Shown here piece by piece: positions 8,870 to 20,024 of a stretch of 64,000 nucleotides of DNA. The translations under genes and the position numbers were made by a program. Source of the DNA: Methylobacterium sp. J-090 (GTDB lineage: Bacteria > Pseudomonadota > Alphaproteobacteria > Rhizobiales > Beijerinckiaceae); NCBI RefSeq assembly GCF_022829345.1, contig NZ_JAKSXV010000017.1, forward strand, positions 26,801 through 90,800. Direction: 5' to 3'. The first letter of the stretch is position 1. The number at the start of each line of letters is the position of its first letter. Under the pieces are notes generated by a model. It did not search any database and was not told the DNA's origin. It was given only the letters and a program-made list of their open reading frames with translations.

Positions 8870-9002
8870 CACCCGCCGGGGGCCGGATGGCACGGATTTC
8901 GGGCTTCGCGCGTTGGACCCTCGTCGCGTCCGCGAGACCCGATCGGGTTCCCGGCCCGTGGCATTCCGGGCGGAGCGATGCGGCCCTGGCGAGGAGGCGA
9001 CG

Positions 9003-9260
9003 GTGACGAACGAAGCGAGCGGCGCGGCGCCGGTGGGCGCGGACCAGGGCGACGGCGCCTTCCTCGATCTGCACGTGCAGCGAGAGGCCCTGGAGCGCAG
9101 GCTCGTCCTCGTCCAGCAGCAGCAGCAATTCGGCACGAACGCGGACGCGATCGCGCGGGCCGGCAGCGAGGAGCGGGAGACCCTGCTCGACCTCGACCGG
9201 GTGCTCACCCTGATCCGGGCGGCGGAGTATCGGCGGCGGCCGGGCGCGCGGCGCTGGTAG
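9003..9260 (+). CDS. Small protein of unknown function (85 aa)
   Basis: A GTG start at 9003 is preceded by AGGAGG at ideal spacing. The product is helical, with a run of four to five Gln in LVLVQQQQQFGTN and a second helix ERETLLDLDRVLTLIRAAEY, and ends in a basic tail. Codon use is like that of neighbouring genes. I do not recognise a family. It is convergent with the NepR-like gene 18 bases downstream. Confidence 0.6.
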   Translation: MTNEASGAAPVGADQGDGAFLDLHVQREALERRLVLVQQQQQFGTNADAIARAGSEERETLLDLDRVLTLIRAAEYRRRPGARRW

Positions 9261-9278
9261 GCGGCGAAGGCCGGGCGC

Positions 9279-9488
9279 TCAGTCCACCCGGCGGCGGTCG
9301 CGCTCCTTGTGGCGCAGGCGCAGGAGCAGGTCGATCTGACCGTCCGGAATCGGCAGCGTGTCGCAGGTCTCCTCGTAGAGGGAGCGCAGGGCGGTGCCGA
9401 GGCGGTAGCGCGTGTCGTCGGTCAGGGTCGGATGCACGTCGCCGTCGTGCTCGCAATCCCTGCCCATACCGGTGAGTCTCTGGTCCAA
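9279..9488 (-). CDS. Putative NepR-like small anti-sigma protein (69 aa)
   Basis: The C-terminal half matches the NepR core pattern: LGTALRSLYEETCDTLPIP followed by DQIDLL-type residues (here DGQIDLLLRL), i.e. I/L-G-x2-L-x2-LY-[DE]2, a Pro, then LLxxL. NepR binds and inhibits the general stress sigma factor EcfG and is released by PhyR. The start appears to be a TTG at 9488 with AGGAGGGG before it; a later in-frame ATG in GMGRD would shorten it by seven residues. No PhyR or EcfG gene is next to it, so this would be a stand-alone paralogue. The motif match is by eye. Confidence 0.55.
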   Translation of the reverse strand: MDQRLTGMGRDCEHDGDVHPTLTDDTRYRLGTALRSLYEETCDTLPIPDGQIDLLLRLRHKERDRRRVD

Positions 9489-9611
9489 CGTCGCAGCCCC
9501 TCCTCTCGAGCGATGTTCAACGCCTGCGCCGAATCAGGGCGTGTCCGTCACCGCACGAGAGTCCGCGATCGTGGTAAACGAAACCTTAAGGCGCACCGTG
9601 TCCCGGGCGCA

Positions 9612-11279
9612 TCATGCATCCGCCGATTGAAGCAGGCGGGCGGCGGCCGCGCGGGCCTCGTCGGTCACCGTGGCGCCGGCGAGCATCCGGGCGATCTCCT
9701 CGCGCCGGGCGGGGGCGGCCAGGGACGCGACCCGGGTGGCGACGCGGTCGCTGCCCTTCACCGGGTCCTTGGCGATGAGGAAGTGCGTCTCGGCCCGGGC
9801 GGCGACCTGGGGCGCGTGGGTGACGGCCACCACCTGGACCCGGGTGGCGAGGCGCCCGAGGCGCGCGCCGATGGCGTCGGCGACGGCGCCGCCGACGCCG
9901 GTGTCGATCTCGTCGAAGATCAGGGTCGGGGCCGAGCCCTTGTCGGCCAGCACCACCTTGAGGGCCAGCATGAAGCGCGACAACTCGCCGCCGGAAGCCA
10001 CCTTCATCATCGGCCCCGGACGGGTGCCCGGATTGGTCTGCGCCCAGAACTCGACCCGGTCGTAGCCGGCGGCGTCCCGCGACTCAGGGTCGGTGCCGAT
10101 CTCGGTGATGAAGCGGGCGCGCTCCAGCTTCAACGGGGGCAGCTCGCCCTTCACCGCCGCGTCGAGGGCCTTGGCGGCGCGCTTGCGCCCCTCGGTGAGC
10201 TTCGTCGCCGCCTTGGCGTAGGCGGCCTCGGCCTCGGCGAGGGTCTTCTCCAGGCCGCCCAGCGCCTCCTCGCCGGCATCGATGGCGGCGACATCCGCGG
10301 CGTAGCGCTCGCGCAGGGCCGCGAGATCGTCGACGGGCACGTCGTATTTTCGCGAGGCCGCGCGGAGCGCGAACAGCCGTTCCTCGACGCGCTCCAGCTC
10401 GCGCGGGTCGAACTCGGCCTCGCGCAGGGCGGCGTCGAGGACCGTGTGGGCCTCGTCGAGGGCCGTGAGCGCGGCGTCGAGGGCGGCGACGCAGGGCTCG
10501 ACCAGGGCGGGCAATTGCCCGGCGCGGCGCTCCAGCTTGCGCAGGGCGGAGGAGAGGTGGGCGACGCTCGGGCCGCCGGACGCCTCGATGGCCTCGTTGA
10601 GTTCGCGGGCGACCTTCTCGCCCTGCTGCATCACCGTGCGGCGCTCGGCCAAGCCCGTCTCCTCACCGGCCTTCGGATCGAGGGTCTCGAGCTCGTCGAC
10701 GGCGTGGCGCAGGAAGTCGACCTCCTTGCGCGCGGCCTCCACGCGGGCGCGGTGCTCGGCGAGGCCGGTGCGCGCCGCGCGCACGCGCTTGGCCGCCTCC
10801 CCCACCTGCCCGAGGGGGCCGTGCAGGCCGCCGAAGGCGTCGAGGATGGCGCGGTGGGTGCCGGGGTCGGCGAGCGCCCGGTCATCGTGCTGGCCGTGGA
10901 TCTCGACCAGGGCGGCGCCGATGGCGCGCAGGACCTGAACGCCAACGGGCTGGTCGTTGACGAAGGCCCGGGTGCGGCCGTCGGCCATCTGGATGCGGCG
11001 CAGGATCAGGTCGCCCTCGGTGTCGAGGTCGGCCAGGGCCGCGAGCGCCCGGGCGGGATGGTCGAGGCCGATGTCGAACACGGCGGTCACCGCGCCCTGG
11101 GCCTCGCCGTGGCGCACGAGGCGGCCGTCGCCGCGCCCGCCGAGCGCCAGCGCGAAGGCATCGAGCAGGATCGACTTGCCCGCCCCCGTCTCGCCGGTCA
11201 GGACGCTGAGCCCTTCGCGAAAATTCAGGTCGAGCTTGTCGATGAGGACGATGTCGCGGATCGCGAGCTGGCTCAGCAT
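9612..11279 (-). CDS. recN: DNA repair protein RecN
   Basis: RecN is an SMC-like ATPase that acts at double-strand breaks. The N-terminal head has Walker A GETGAGKSILLDAF (about residues 27-40); long coiled-coil arms rich in Ala, Glu and Arg run from about 150 to 360; the C-terminal head has the signature LSRFMLALK and Walker B PTLIFDEIDTGVGG. The 555-residue length is standard. It follows bamD on the same strand after a 210-base gap. Confidence 0.96.
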   Translation of the reverse strand: MLSQLAIRDIVLIDKLDLNFREGLSVLTGETGAGKSILLDAFALALGGRGDGRLVRHGEAQGAVTAVFDIGLDHPARALAALADLDTEGDLILRRIQMADGRTRAFVNDQPVGVQVLRAIGAALVEIHGQHDDRALADPGTHRAILDAFGGLHGPLGQVGEAAKRVRAARTGLAEHRARVEAARKEVDFLRHAVDELETLDPKAGEETGLAERRTVMQQGEKVARELNEAIEASGGPSVAHLSSALRKLERRAGQLPALVEPCVAALDAALTALDEAHTVLDAALREAEFDPRELERVEERLFALRAASRKYDVPVDDLAALRERYAADVAAIDAGEEALGGLEKTLAEAEAAYAKAATKLTEGRKRAAKALDAAVKGELPPLKLERARFITEIGTDPESRDAAGYDRVEFWAQTNPGTRPGPMMKVASGGELSRFMLALKVVLADKGSAPTLIFDEIDTGVGGAVADAIGARLGRLATRVQVVAVTHAPQVAARAETHFLIAKDPVKGSDRVATRVASLAAPARREEIARMLAGATVTDEARAAAARLLQSADA

Positions 11280-11463
11280 GCCGCGGGTTCGGCCCTGTTG
11301 GAAACGGTGGCCACGTTTGGGTGCCTCTCACGAAACGCCCGTCCGGCGCCTTCCCCCGGCGACGAAGGGCGCGGGGGCTTTGCGTGAGGATCTCTTAGCG
11401 GGATTCGGGGTGGGACGAAATCGCCTGCCCGCATCGGCGGAGACGCACGGGCTGCGCTGAGGG

Positions 11464-11483
11464 GCGGCCCCGCGCGGGGCCGC
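11464..11483 (-). terminator. GC hairpin downstream of bamD
   Basis: GCGGCCCC-GCGC-GGGGCCGC forms a perfect 8-bp stem with a four-base loop, 7 bases past the bamD stop on the minus strand. No T-run follows. Confidence 0.5.
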
Positions 11484-11489
11484 CGCGGA

Positions 11490-12368
11490 TCACTGCGCCT
11501 CGGCGGTCCGGCCGATGACGCCGCGATAGACCTTGCTCAGCCAGGAGGTCTTCTCCTCGCGGGGCTCCAGGCCGCCGTTCTGGAGGAGCGCGAAGGCGTC
11601 CTTGTACCAGGGGCTGTCGGGGAAGTTGTGGCCGAGCACGGCGGCGGCGGTCTGGGCCTCGGCGGTGATGCCGAGCGCCATGTAGGCCTCGACGAGGCGC
11701 TCGAGGGCCTCTTCGGCGTGGCGGGTCGTCTGGTACTTGCTCACCACATCGCGAAAACGGTTGATGGCGGCGGGGAAGTTGCGGCGCTCGAGGTAGAAGC
11801 GACCGACCTCCATCTCCTTGCCGGCGAGCTGGTCGCGGGTGATCTGGATCTTCGCCTTGGCGTCGGCGGCGTATTCCGAGGTCGGATACTTCTGAACGAG
11901 TTCCTGCAGGCCGGTGAGCGCCTTCTCGGAGCGGTCCTGGTCGCGGGTCACGTCGGGGATCTGCTTGTAGTGCGACATCGCCATCAGGTACTGGGCGTAG
12001 GCCGCGTCCTTGCTCGCCGGGTGGCGCTGGAGGTAGCGCTTCGAGGCCGAGATGGCGTCGTCGTACTTCTGGCCCTCGTAGTTCGAGTAGGCCGTCATCA
12101 GGAGCGCGCGGCGCGACCAGTCGGAATAGCTGTAGGCCTTGTCGAGTTCGCCGAACTTCTTCGAGGCGCCCTCGTAGTCCTTGTCCTCCATCCGCGCCAA
12201 GCCGTCGCTGTAGAGCTTGTCGGCGGGAACATCCGGCACGATTTCGGGCTTGTACTTCTCGGCGAAGGGATTGATCGAATCGAGGGCGTCGCAGCCGCCG
12301 AGGCCCACGCCGCAGAGCGTGAGAAGCACGGCCGCCATCGCACCGCGGTTGGGATGAATGAGGCGCAT
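11490..12368 (-). CDS. bamD: Outer membrane protein assembly lipoprotein BamD
   Basis: BamD is the essential lipoprotein of the BAM complex that inserts beta-barrel proteins in the outer membrane. The signal peptide ends in a lipobox LGGC (Cys about residue 26), followed by the typical BamD region YSDGLARMEDKDYEGASKKFGELDKAY-like TPR helices, with five TPR repeats in total (for example SKYQTTRHAEEALERLVEAYMALG cut at 20: SKYQTTRHAEEALERLVEAY). The ATG at 12368 gives a normal signal peptide and has GGGGGAAG before it; a longer in-frame start would place 16 odd residues ahead of it. Confidence 0.94.
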   Translation of the reverse strand: MRLIHPNRGAMAAVLLTLCGVGLGGCDALDSINPFAEKYKPEIVPDVPADKLYSDGLARMEDKDYEGASKKFGELDKAYSYSDWSRRALLMTAYSNYEGQKYDDAISASKRYLQRHPASKDAAYAQYLMAMSHYKQIPDVTRDQDRSEKALTGLQELVQKYPTSEYAADAKAKIQITRDQLAGKEMEVGRFYLERRNFPAAINRFRDVVSKYQTTRHAEEALERLVEAYMALGITAEAQTAAAVLGHNFPDSPWYKDAFALLQNGGLEPREEKTSWLSKVYRGVIGRTAEAQ

Positions 12369-12604
12369 TCCGGTACTTCCCCCAACAGGCGGCCCGCTCG
12401 GGACGCGCGTCGTCAAGCCATCACAGGTGTCGGTCGCGTGGCTGACGGCGTGATGCCACGGTCCGGCTGCGTTGCCCAGCGGACCTTGCTCCGTTTCACG
12501 GACGATTCACCGTGGCGTGTGATTTGGGCGTGAAAGCGGCGGCCGCTTCGGTCCGCACCGCCGACGCATCCGAACCGGACGCGTGTTGCAGACCCGCTAC
12601 AGGT

Positions 12605-13552
12605 CTAGAGATCGCCCGCGAAGGCGGCGAGGCCGAGGCTGCTGCCGAACTCGGCGAGGCTGGTCTCGCGGCGCGGGCTCGCGGCCTCGACGATGGCGTA
12701 GTTGGCGCGGTCGGCGAACAGGGCGGTGAGCACGCCGACATTCATGCGGTGGCCGCCGCAATAGGAGCGGTAGGCGCCCTGGATCGGCAGGCCGGCCAGC
12801 GCGAGGTCGCCGACGGCGTCGAGGAACTTGTGGCGCACGAACTCGTCGGCGTAGCGCAGGCCCTCGGGGTTCACGACGGCCGTCTCGCCGACCGCGACGG
12901 TGTTCTCGAGGGAGGCGCCGAGGGCGAAGCCGGCCTTCCAGTAGCGCTCGACGTCGCGCATCATCCCGAAGGTGCGCGCGCCCGCGATCTCGCGGCGGTA
13001 GGCGGAGGGGGTGAGGTCCATGGCCTTGCGGCTGCGGCCGATCACCGGGTTCTCGAAATCGATCTCCACGTCGAGGCGGAAGCCCCTGTCGATGGGACGG
13101 AGTTCGGCGAAGGCCCGGTCCACCTCGATGCGGACGGGGCGCAGCACCTTGATCCAGCGCCGGGCGGCGCCGCAGGAGGCGAGGCCGACGGCGTCGATGG
13201 CCTGCACGAAGGGACGGGCGCTGCCGTCGAGGATCGGCATCTCGGGGCCGTCGATCTCGACGAGGACGTTGTCGAGCCCGAGCCCGTACAGGGCCGACAT
13301 CAGGTGCTCGATGGTGGCCACGGCGCCGGTCTGGACATCGCCGATGACGGTGCAGAGCTCGGTGGCGGAAACGCAGGCGTGGTGGGCTTTGATGAGGCGG
13401 TCGTTGCCGGTGGGCATCCCGGTGCGGAGGAACGCGATCCCGTGGTTCGCCGGCGCGGGGTGGAGCGTGATCTCCGCCGGGTTGCCGGAATGCACGCCGA
13501 TCCCCCGAAGGGTGGCCGGTGCCTTGAGCGTTGTCTGTTGGTTCGTTCGCAT
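12605..13552 (-). CDS. lpxC: UDP-3-O-acyl-N-acetylglucosamine deacetylase LpxC
   Basis: LpxC is the zinc enzyme that commits to lipid A synthesis in the cytoplasm. The sequence shows the family start LRGIGVHSGNPAEITLHPAP, the zinc His in IEHLMSALYG, the segment EMPILDGSA, and the second zinc site RHKFLDAVGDLAL. At 315 residues from the ATG at 13552 it is of normal length. The open frame runs further upstream, but those residues do not resemble LpxC. It lies downstream of ftsZ, the common alphaproteobacterial order ftsZ-lpxC-bamD-recN. Confidence 0.95.
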   Translation of the reverse strand: MRTNQQTTLKAPATLRGIGVHSGNPAEITLHPAPANHGIAFLRTGMPTGNDRLIKAHHACVSATELCTVIGDVQTGAVATIEHLMSALYGLGLDNVLVEIDGPEMPILDGSARPFVQAIDAVGLASCGAARRWIKVLRPVRIEVDRAFAELRPIDRGFRLDVEIDFENPVIGRSRKAMDLTPSAYRREIAGARTFGMMRDVERYWKAGFALGASLENTVAVGETAVVNPEGLRYADEFVRHKFLDAVGDLALAGLPIQGAYRSYCGGHRMNVGVLTALFADRANYAIVEAASPRRETSLAEFGSSLGLAAFAGDL

Positions 13553-13874
13553 TCCATAGCCCTCGGCCGTGATCGAACGCAGGCCTCCTTCGAGGGAGGC
13601 AAGTCGTTCCCGTGATCCGTCCGCTGCTTGAAGCCCCGCGAGCGCGGGCGGCGAAACCGCCGCGCTTTTCGTTCCAAAATTCGTATAGCCCCGCCCCAAA
13701 GCGGGACCAAATCACGGTTTCTTACGCTGTGTTACAATGCAGCGTCCGGAACCCGATCGAAAAAGCTTTTTTCGATCAATGATTTAACAACGCATGCCAC
13801 CCGAGGTCGCGAGACCCCGGGTGCGTTGCAAAAACACATCAAGCCGGACGGGGATGCGCCCCGTCCGGGACGTT
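13553..13874. other. Intergenic region between ftsZ and lpxC
   Basis: No gene is supported in this 322-base gap. It holds the ftsZ terminator hairpin (13844-13868), a second imperfect hairpin at 13797-13824, and an AT-rich patch near 13760-13790 (AAAAGCTTTTTTCGATC) that probably belongs to the lpxC promoter. Confidence 0.6.
13844..13868 (-). terminator. Rho-independent terminator of ftsZ
   Basis: CCGGACGGGG-ATGCG-CCCCGTCCGG is a perfect 10-bp stem just after the ftsZ stop. On the minus strand it is followed by CTTGATGTGTTTTTGC, a usable T-rich tract. A second stem, CACCCGAGGTC-GCGA-GACCCCGGGTG, lies 20 bases further on. Confidence 0.75.
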
Positions 13875-15638
<1,764 letters not shown>

Positions 15639-15763
15639 GGGTGTCGAGCCTCTCGTGCCTTTCACGTTTCATTTGACGCCTCGATGGAGGAAGGCGCCGA
15701 TTCTCGTCTGGCCGTTCGCGCCCACCCCGATGCCGGGGGTTCGGGGCGCGGGCGGCGGTCGTC

Positions 15764-17086
15764 TCAGAAACTTTCCCGCAGCCAGCGCCCGACGCGCTGG
15801 ATGTAGTTGTCCGTGCCGGTGCGGGCGAAGGCGCCGTGCCCGCGCGGCTCGAAGTGCTCCGCATGCGCCACCTGCGGATAGACCAGCAGTCCCACCGCCG
15901 CCGAGAAGGCGGGTCCCTTGGCCGCCTCGGGCAGGCCGCGGATGCCCAGCGGCCGGCCGATGCGGACCTGGCCCTCCATCACCCGGCGGGCGACTTCCGG
16001 CAGGCCGACGAGCTGGCTCGCCCCGCCCGTGAGCACCACCCGGCGCCCGGCCTGGGCCGAGAAGCCGGCGTTGCGCAGGCGGTCGCGCACGAGTTCGATG
16101 ACCTCCTCGACGCGCGGGCGGATGATCCGCACGAGCTGCGAGCGCGGCACGTGGGTGGGGGCGTCGCCCTCGTCCTCGCCGACCCCGTGGACCGCGATCA
16201 TGTCGCGGTCGTCGGACGCCGTGGCGATGGCCGAGCCGTAGAGCGTCTTCAACCGCTCGGCGGCCGCGACCCGGGTGGAGAGGCCGCGGGCGATGTCCAT
16301 GGTGACGTGGTGGCCGCCCACCGCGATGGCGTCGACGTGGACGAGGTGGCCGCCGGAGAACACGCCGACGCTGGTGGTGCCGCCGCCCATGTCGACGACG
16401 CAGACGCCCATTTCGGCCTCGTCGTCGACGAGGGCCGACAGGCCGGCGGCGTAGGGGGTGGCGATGACCGCCTCGACGCCGAGGTGGCAATGCTCCACCG
16501 CCAGCATGAGGTTGCGGGCGGCGGCCGCCTCGCCGGTGACCACGTGGAGGTCGACGCCGAGCGCGTCGCCCATCATGCCCGACGGGTCGATGACCGCGCC
16601 CTGGCCGTCGATGGCGTAGCCCGTGGGCAGCGCGTGGAGCACGGCCCGGCCGGGGCTGACGCCGTGGGCGGAGGCAGTCTCCAGCACGCGCTCCACGTCC
16701 GTGCCGGTGACGGTGCCCGTGCGGGTGTTGACCCGGGCCTCGAAATGCTGGGAGCCGATGCGGCCGCCCGACATGTTGACGATGACCGACTGCACCTCGA
16801 CCTTGGCCATGCGCTCGGCGGCGTGGACCGCCTGGCGGATGGCGCCCTCGGCGGCCTCGAGATCGACGATGGCGCCGCCCTTGAGCCCCTGCGAGCGCTG
16901 GTGGCCGATGCCGATGATGCGGGCGAAATGGGTGCGCCCGCGCAGGGTGGAGAGCGCCTCGGCCGGCTGGAGCTCGGCGATGAGGCAGACGATCTTGCTC
17001 GTCCCGATGTCGAGCACCGAGAGGGTGGTGCTCCGGCGGGCGGAGAGCGGCTTGAGCCGCGGGGTGAGGCCATGCTGGTGGTGCAT
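15764..17086 (-). CDS. ftsA: Cell division actin-like protein FtsA
   Basis: FtsA anchors FtsZ to the membrane. The ATPase fold is seen as VLDIGTSKIVCLIAEL (phosphate 1), VCVVDMGGGTTSVGVFSGG (phosphate 2) and VVLTGGASQLVGLPEVA (adenosine motif). The SHS2/1C domain lies at about residues 100-180. The C-terminal amphipathic helix RVGRWLRESF serves as the membrane anchor. The 440 residues fit the family. Confidence 0.97.
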   Translation of the reverse strand: MHHQHGLTPRLKPLSARRSTTLSVLDIGTSKIVCLIAELQPAEALSTLRGRTHFARIIGIGHQRSQGLKGGAIVDLEAAEGAIRQAVHAAERMAKVEVQSVIVNMSGGRIGSQHFEARVNTRTGTVTGTDVERVLETASAHGVSPGRAVLHALPTGYAIDGQGAVIDPSGMMGDALGVDLHVVTGEAAAARNLMLAVEHCHLGVEAVIATPYAAGLSALVDDEAEMGVCVVDMGGGTTSVGVFSGGHLVHVDAIAVGGHHVTMDIARGLSTRVAAAERLKTLYGSAIATASDDRDMIAVHGVGEDEGDAPTHVPRSQLVRIIRPRVEEVIELVRDRLRNAGFSAQAGRRVVLTGGASQLVGLPEVARRVMEGQVRIGRPLGIRGLPEAAKGPAFSAAVGLLVYPQVAHAEHFEPRGHGAFARTGTDNYIQRVGRWLRESF

Positions 17087-17155
17087 CGTGCTACCGGGCC
17101 AGGAACGTGGAGGGAGTCGGCGTGGACGCGGGATGCGCCGGACGGATCGTGCGGC

Positions 17156-18112
17156 TCATGTCGCGGTTCCCTTGGCCTTCGGCTTCTTCTGTGATTCGGC
17201 GCGGGCGGCGGCGGCTTCCTCGGTGAGCCGCACCACCACCCGGTCGGGCATGCGCAGGTCCACCGCGATGATGTCCTTCTCGAGGATGCCGGCCTCGCGC
17301 TCGAGGCGCACGAGGCGGGCGAGCGCGTCCGCCGCCCCGGTCTCGGGCAGGCGGATGTCGACGCCGTCGAGCTTGAGCGTCCAGCGCCGGCCCGAGACGT
17401 AGGTCCCGGCCTTGACGCGCTCGGCGAGGGTGCCGGCGGCCTCGATGAGGGCGAGGTAATCCTTGAGGCGCTCGTTGGCGCCCTCGCCCACCACGAGGGG
17501 GAGCGCGGCGTAGCGGTCGTCGCGCATCTCGTCGATCACCTTGCCGTCGGCGGCGATGACCGAGATGATTCCGTTGCGCTGCCACAGGGCGGCGGGCTCG
17601 CGCTCGACCTGGGTGATGACGATCTCGTTCGGGTAGACCTTGCGCACCGAGGCGCTGGCGATGAGGGGCACCTGCATCAGCCGCTCGCGGACCTCGTTGA
17701 CGTCGAGGAACACGACGGACGAGTGGCCGTCGATGCCGGCGGCCTGGAGGACCTCCCGCTCGTAGAGGCGGGCGATGCCCGAGATGGTGACGCGCTCAAC
17801 GCCGAAACCGGCGAGGCGCGCGAGGATGTCGAAGGGGCGGCCGTTCTCGAGGACGAAGCGCTCGTAGCGGCCGCTGGCGACGAAGCCGGTCAGCGCCAGG
17901 GCGGCGAACGACACGGAGACGGCCATGGTGCCGAGGTGGCGCGGGATGCGCCGCTCGATGGGCAGGGCGAGGCGCGAGCGGCGGCCCGGTCCGGAGAGGC
18001 GCCGCAGACGTGCGGTCAGGGCGTCGCGCAGGGCGCGGGCCGGGGCGAAGCCTGCGCCGCCGGGATGACCCGGCGCGCTCAGCGGCCCAACGTTGCGTCC
18101 TCCACCATCCAT
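17156..18112 (-). CDS. ftsQ: Cell division protein FtsQ
   Basis: FtsQ is a bitopic divisome scaffold. A basic cytoplasmic tail of about 60 residues precedes one membrane helix (TMAVSVSFAALALTGFVASG), then the periplasmic POTRA domain (FGVERVTISGIARLYEREVL) and the FtsQ beta domain with VYPNEIVITQVEREPAALWQ. The 5' end overlaps the 3' end of ddl by 34 bases, so the two are translationally coupled. Confidence 0.95.
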   Translation of the reverse strand: MDGGGRNVGPLSAPGHPGGAGFAPARALRDALTARLRRLSGPGRRSRLALPIERRIPRHLGTMAVSVSFAALALTGFVASGRYERFVLENGRPFDILARLAGFGVERVTISGIARLYEREVLQAAGIDGHSSVVFLDVNEVRERLMQVPLIASASVRKVYPNEIVITQVEREPAALWQRNGIISVIAADGKVIDEMRDDRYAALPLVVGEGANERLKDYLALIEAAGTLAERVKAGTYVSGRRWTLKLDGVDIRLPETGAADALARLVRLEREAGILEKDIIAVDLRMPDRVVVRLTEEAAAARAESQKKPKAKGTAT

Positions 18113-19002
18113 TGGACGAGCTCACCGAAACTATAGCCAGCGTGGGCTGCGATCTCCGGCACAAGGCTCGTCTTCGTCATGCCGGGTTGCGTGTTGACCT
18201 CCAGGACGACGAGGGCACCGGTTCCACCCGGTGTGTCGTCGTAGCGGAGGTCCGCACGGCTGATGCCCCGGCACCCGAGTGCTTGATGCGCCGTTAACGA
18301 CAACTCTTGGACACGCTGGTAAAGATTTGGTTTAATTTCTGCCGGGAGGACGTGGATCGACCCCCCCTCGGCGTACTTCGCGTCGTAGTCGTACCAGTCC
18401 CCCGACGCGGTCTTGATCTCGATGACGCCGAGCGCCCTGTCCCCCATGACGGCGCAGGTCAGCTCGCGCCCGGCGACGTAGGTTTCGATAAGGATTTCAT
18501 CGCCGTAGCCCCAATCGTCCCGGCCGATTTCCTGGGGCGGGTGGGAGCGTCCGTCGCGCACGATGATGACCCCCATGGAGGAGCCCTCGGCCACGGGCTT
18601 GAGCACGTAGGGGGGCGTCAGCAGGTGCGCGCTCGCGGCCTCGTGACGGTTAACGACGCGGCCCTCGGGGACGCTGACGCCGGCCGCCCGCATGATCGTT
18701 TTGGCACGCTCCTTGTGCATGGCGAGCGCCGAGGCGAGCACGCCCGAGTGGGTGTAGGGGATGCGCAGGAGTTCGAGCAGGCCCTGGATCGTGCCGTCCT
18801 CGCCCGCCGGCCCGTGCAGGGCGTTGAAGGCCACGTCGGGCTTCAGATCGGTGAGGACCGTGGCGATGTCCGGCCCGACATCGACGCGGGTCACGCGGAA
18901 CCCCCGGCCTTCCAGGGCCTCGGCGCAGGCGTTGCCGGAGTTGAGCGAGACCGGCCGCTCGGAGGACCACCCGCCCATGAGGACGGCGACGTGCTGGGAC
19001 AT
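18079..19002 (-). CDS. ddl: D-alanine--D-alanine ligase
   Basis: Ddl joins two D-Ala for the murein stem peptide. This 307-residue ATP-grasp enzyme begins VAVLMGGWSSERPVSLNSG, has the conserved HGPAGEDGTIQGLLEL, the ATP-lid segment VLKPVAEGSSMGVII and the C-terminal metal/substrate motif VLEVNTQPGMTKTSLVPEIA. It is 21 bases downstream of murB and overlaps ftsQ. Confidence 0.97.
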   Translation of the reverse strand: MSQHVAVLMGGWSSERPVSLNSGNACAEALEGRGFRVTRVDVGPDIATVLTDLKPDVAFNALHGPAGEDGTIQGLLELLRIPYTHSGVLASALAMHKERAKTIMRAAGVSVPEGRVVNRHEAASAHLLTPPYVLKPVAEGSSMGVIIVRDGRSHPPQEIGRDDWGYGDEILIETYVAGRELTCAVMGDRALGVIEIKTASGDWYDYDAKYAEGGSIHVLPAEIKPNLYQRVQELSLTAHQALGCRGISRADLRYDDTPGGTGALVVLEVNTQPGMTKTSLVPEIAAHAGYSFGELVQWMVEDATLGR

Positions 19003-19023
19003 GATGCTTTTCTCCGGACGGGC

Positions 19024-19962
19024 TCAGGCGCCTGTCTGCGATGATTCGAGGCCGATGCGCTTGATCTCCCAGTGCAGGTCGACGCCGCTGGTCTCGCGCA
19101 CGCGCCGGCGCACCTCCTCGCCGAGCCCCTCGATGTCGGCCGCCGTGGCGCCGTCGCGGTTGATCAAGAAGTTGCAGTGCATCTCCGAGACCTGGGCGCC
19201 GCCGACCGTGAGGCCCCGACAGCCGGCGGCATCGACGAGTTGCCAGGCCTTGCCCCCGGGCGGGTTCTTGAAGGTCGAGCCGCCCGTGCGCTCGCGGATC
19301 GGCTGGGCCGCCTCGCGTGCCGCCGTCACCCGGTCCATCTCGGCCTCGATGCTCTGGCGGTCGCCGGGGCGCCCCCGGAACAGGGCGCTGGTGAAGATCA
19401 CGTCGTCGGGCGCCCCGCTGTGGCGGTAGGCGAAGCCCATCTCGGCGTGGGTGAAGGTGCGCCGGTTGCCCGCCCGGTCGACGCCCTCGGCCTCGATCAG
19501 CACGTCCGTGGTCTCGCCGCCATGGGCCCCGGCGTTCATGCGCAGCGCCCCGCCGATGGCGCCCGGGATGCCGCGGAAGAATGCGAGGCCGTCGAGCCCG
19601 GCCTCCGCCGCCGCCTTGGCGAGGCGCATGTCGGGCACGGCCGTGCCGACGCGCAGGTGCGCGCCGTCGATCGCCACCGACCCGAAGGCCTTGCCGCCCA
19701 GCCGCACCACCACGCCGGGCACGCCGCCGTCGCGCACGATGAGGTTCGAGCCGAGCCCGATCACCGTGACGGGGATCTCGGGATCGAGCCCGGCGAGCAG
19801 GGCGGCGAGGTCTTCCGCATCGGCCGGGGTGAACAGCACCTGCGCCGGACCGCCGACGCGGAACCACGTCAGGTCCGACAGGGGCTGGTTGGCGATGAGG
19901 CGTCCGCGCAGGGCGGGCGCCGCCGCGCGGATGGCGGGGGTGAGATCGGGAAAGGCGGTCAT
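19024..19962 (-). CDS. murB: UDP-N-acetylenolpyruvoylglucosamine reductase
   Basis: MurB reduces enolpyruvyl-UDP-GlcNAc with NADPH and FAD. FAD-binding motifs are [20 protein letters not shown] and [20 protein letters not shown]; the substrate Tyr lies in [10 protein letters not shown]; the conserved [11 protein letters not shown] and the catalytic Glu-type segment near [11 protein letters not shown] follow. It is a type II/short form of 312 residues. Its start faces a toxin gene on the other strand, 62 bases away. Confidence 0.97.
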   Translation of the reverse strand: MTAFPDLTPAIRAAAPALRGRLIANQPLSDLTWFRVGGPAQVLFTPADAEDLAALLAGLDPEIPVTVIGLGSNLIVRDGGVPGVVVRLGGKAFGSVAIDGAHLRVGTAVPDMRLAKAAAEAGLDGLAFFRGIPGAIGGALRMNAGAHGGETTDVLIEAEGVDRAGNRRTFTHAEMGFAYRHSGAPDDVIFTSALFRGRPGDRQSIEAEMDRVTAAREAAQPIRERTGGSTFKNPPGGKAWQLVDAAGCRGLTVGGAQVSEMHCNFLINRDGATAADIEGLGEEVRRRVRETSGVDLHWEIKRIGLESSQTGA

Positions 19963-20024
19963 GGGAGCTGGTGCCTTTCGGCGGAATCAACTAAGGATTG
20001 CAGATCAATCGGGCAGATCTCGCA

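Noticed and set aside
8913..9002. Upstream extension of the 85-residue gene
   Set aside because: The GTG at 9003 has an ideal ribosome binding site, and the extension has no start of comparable quality.
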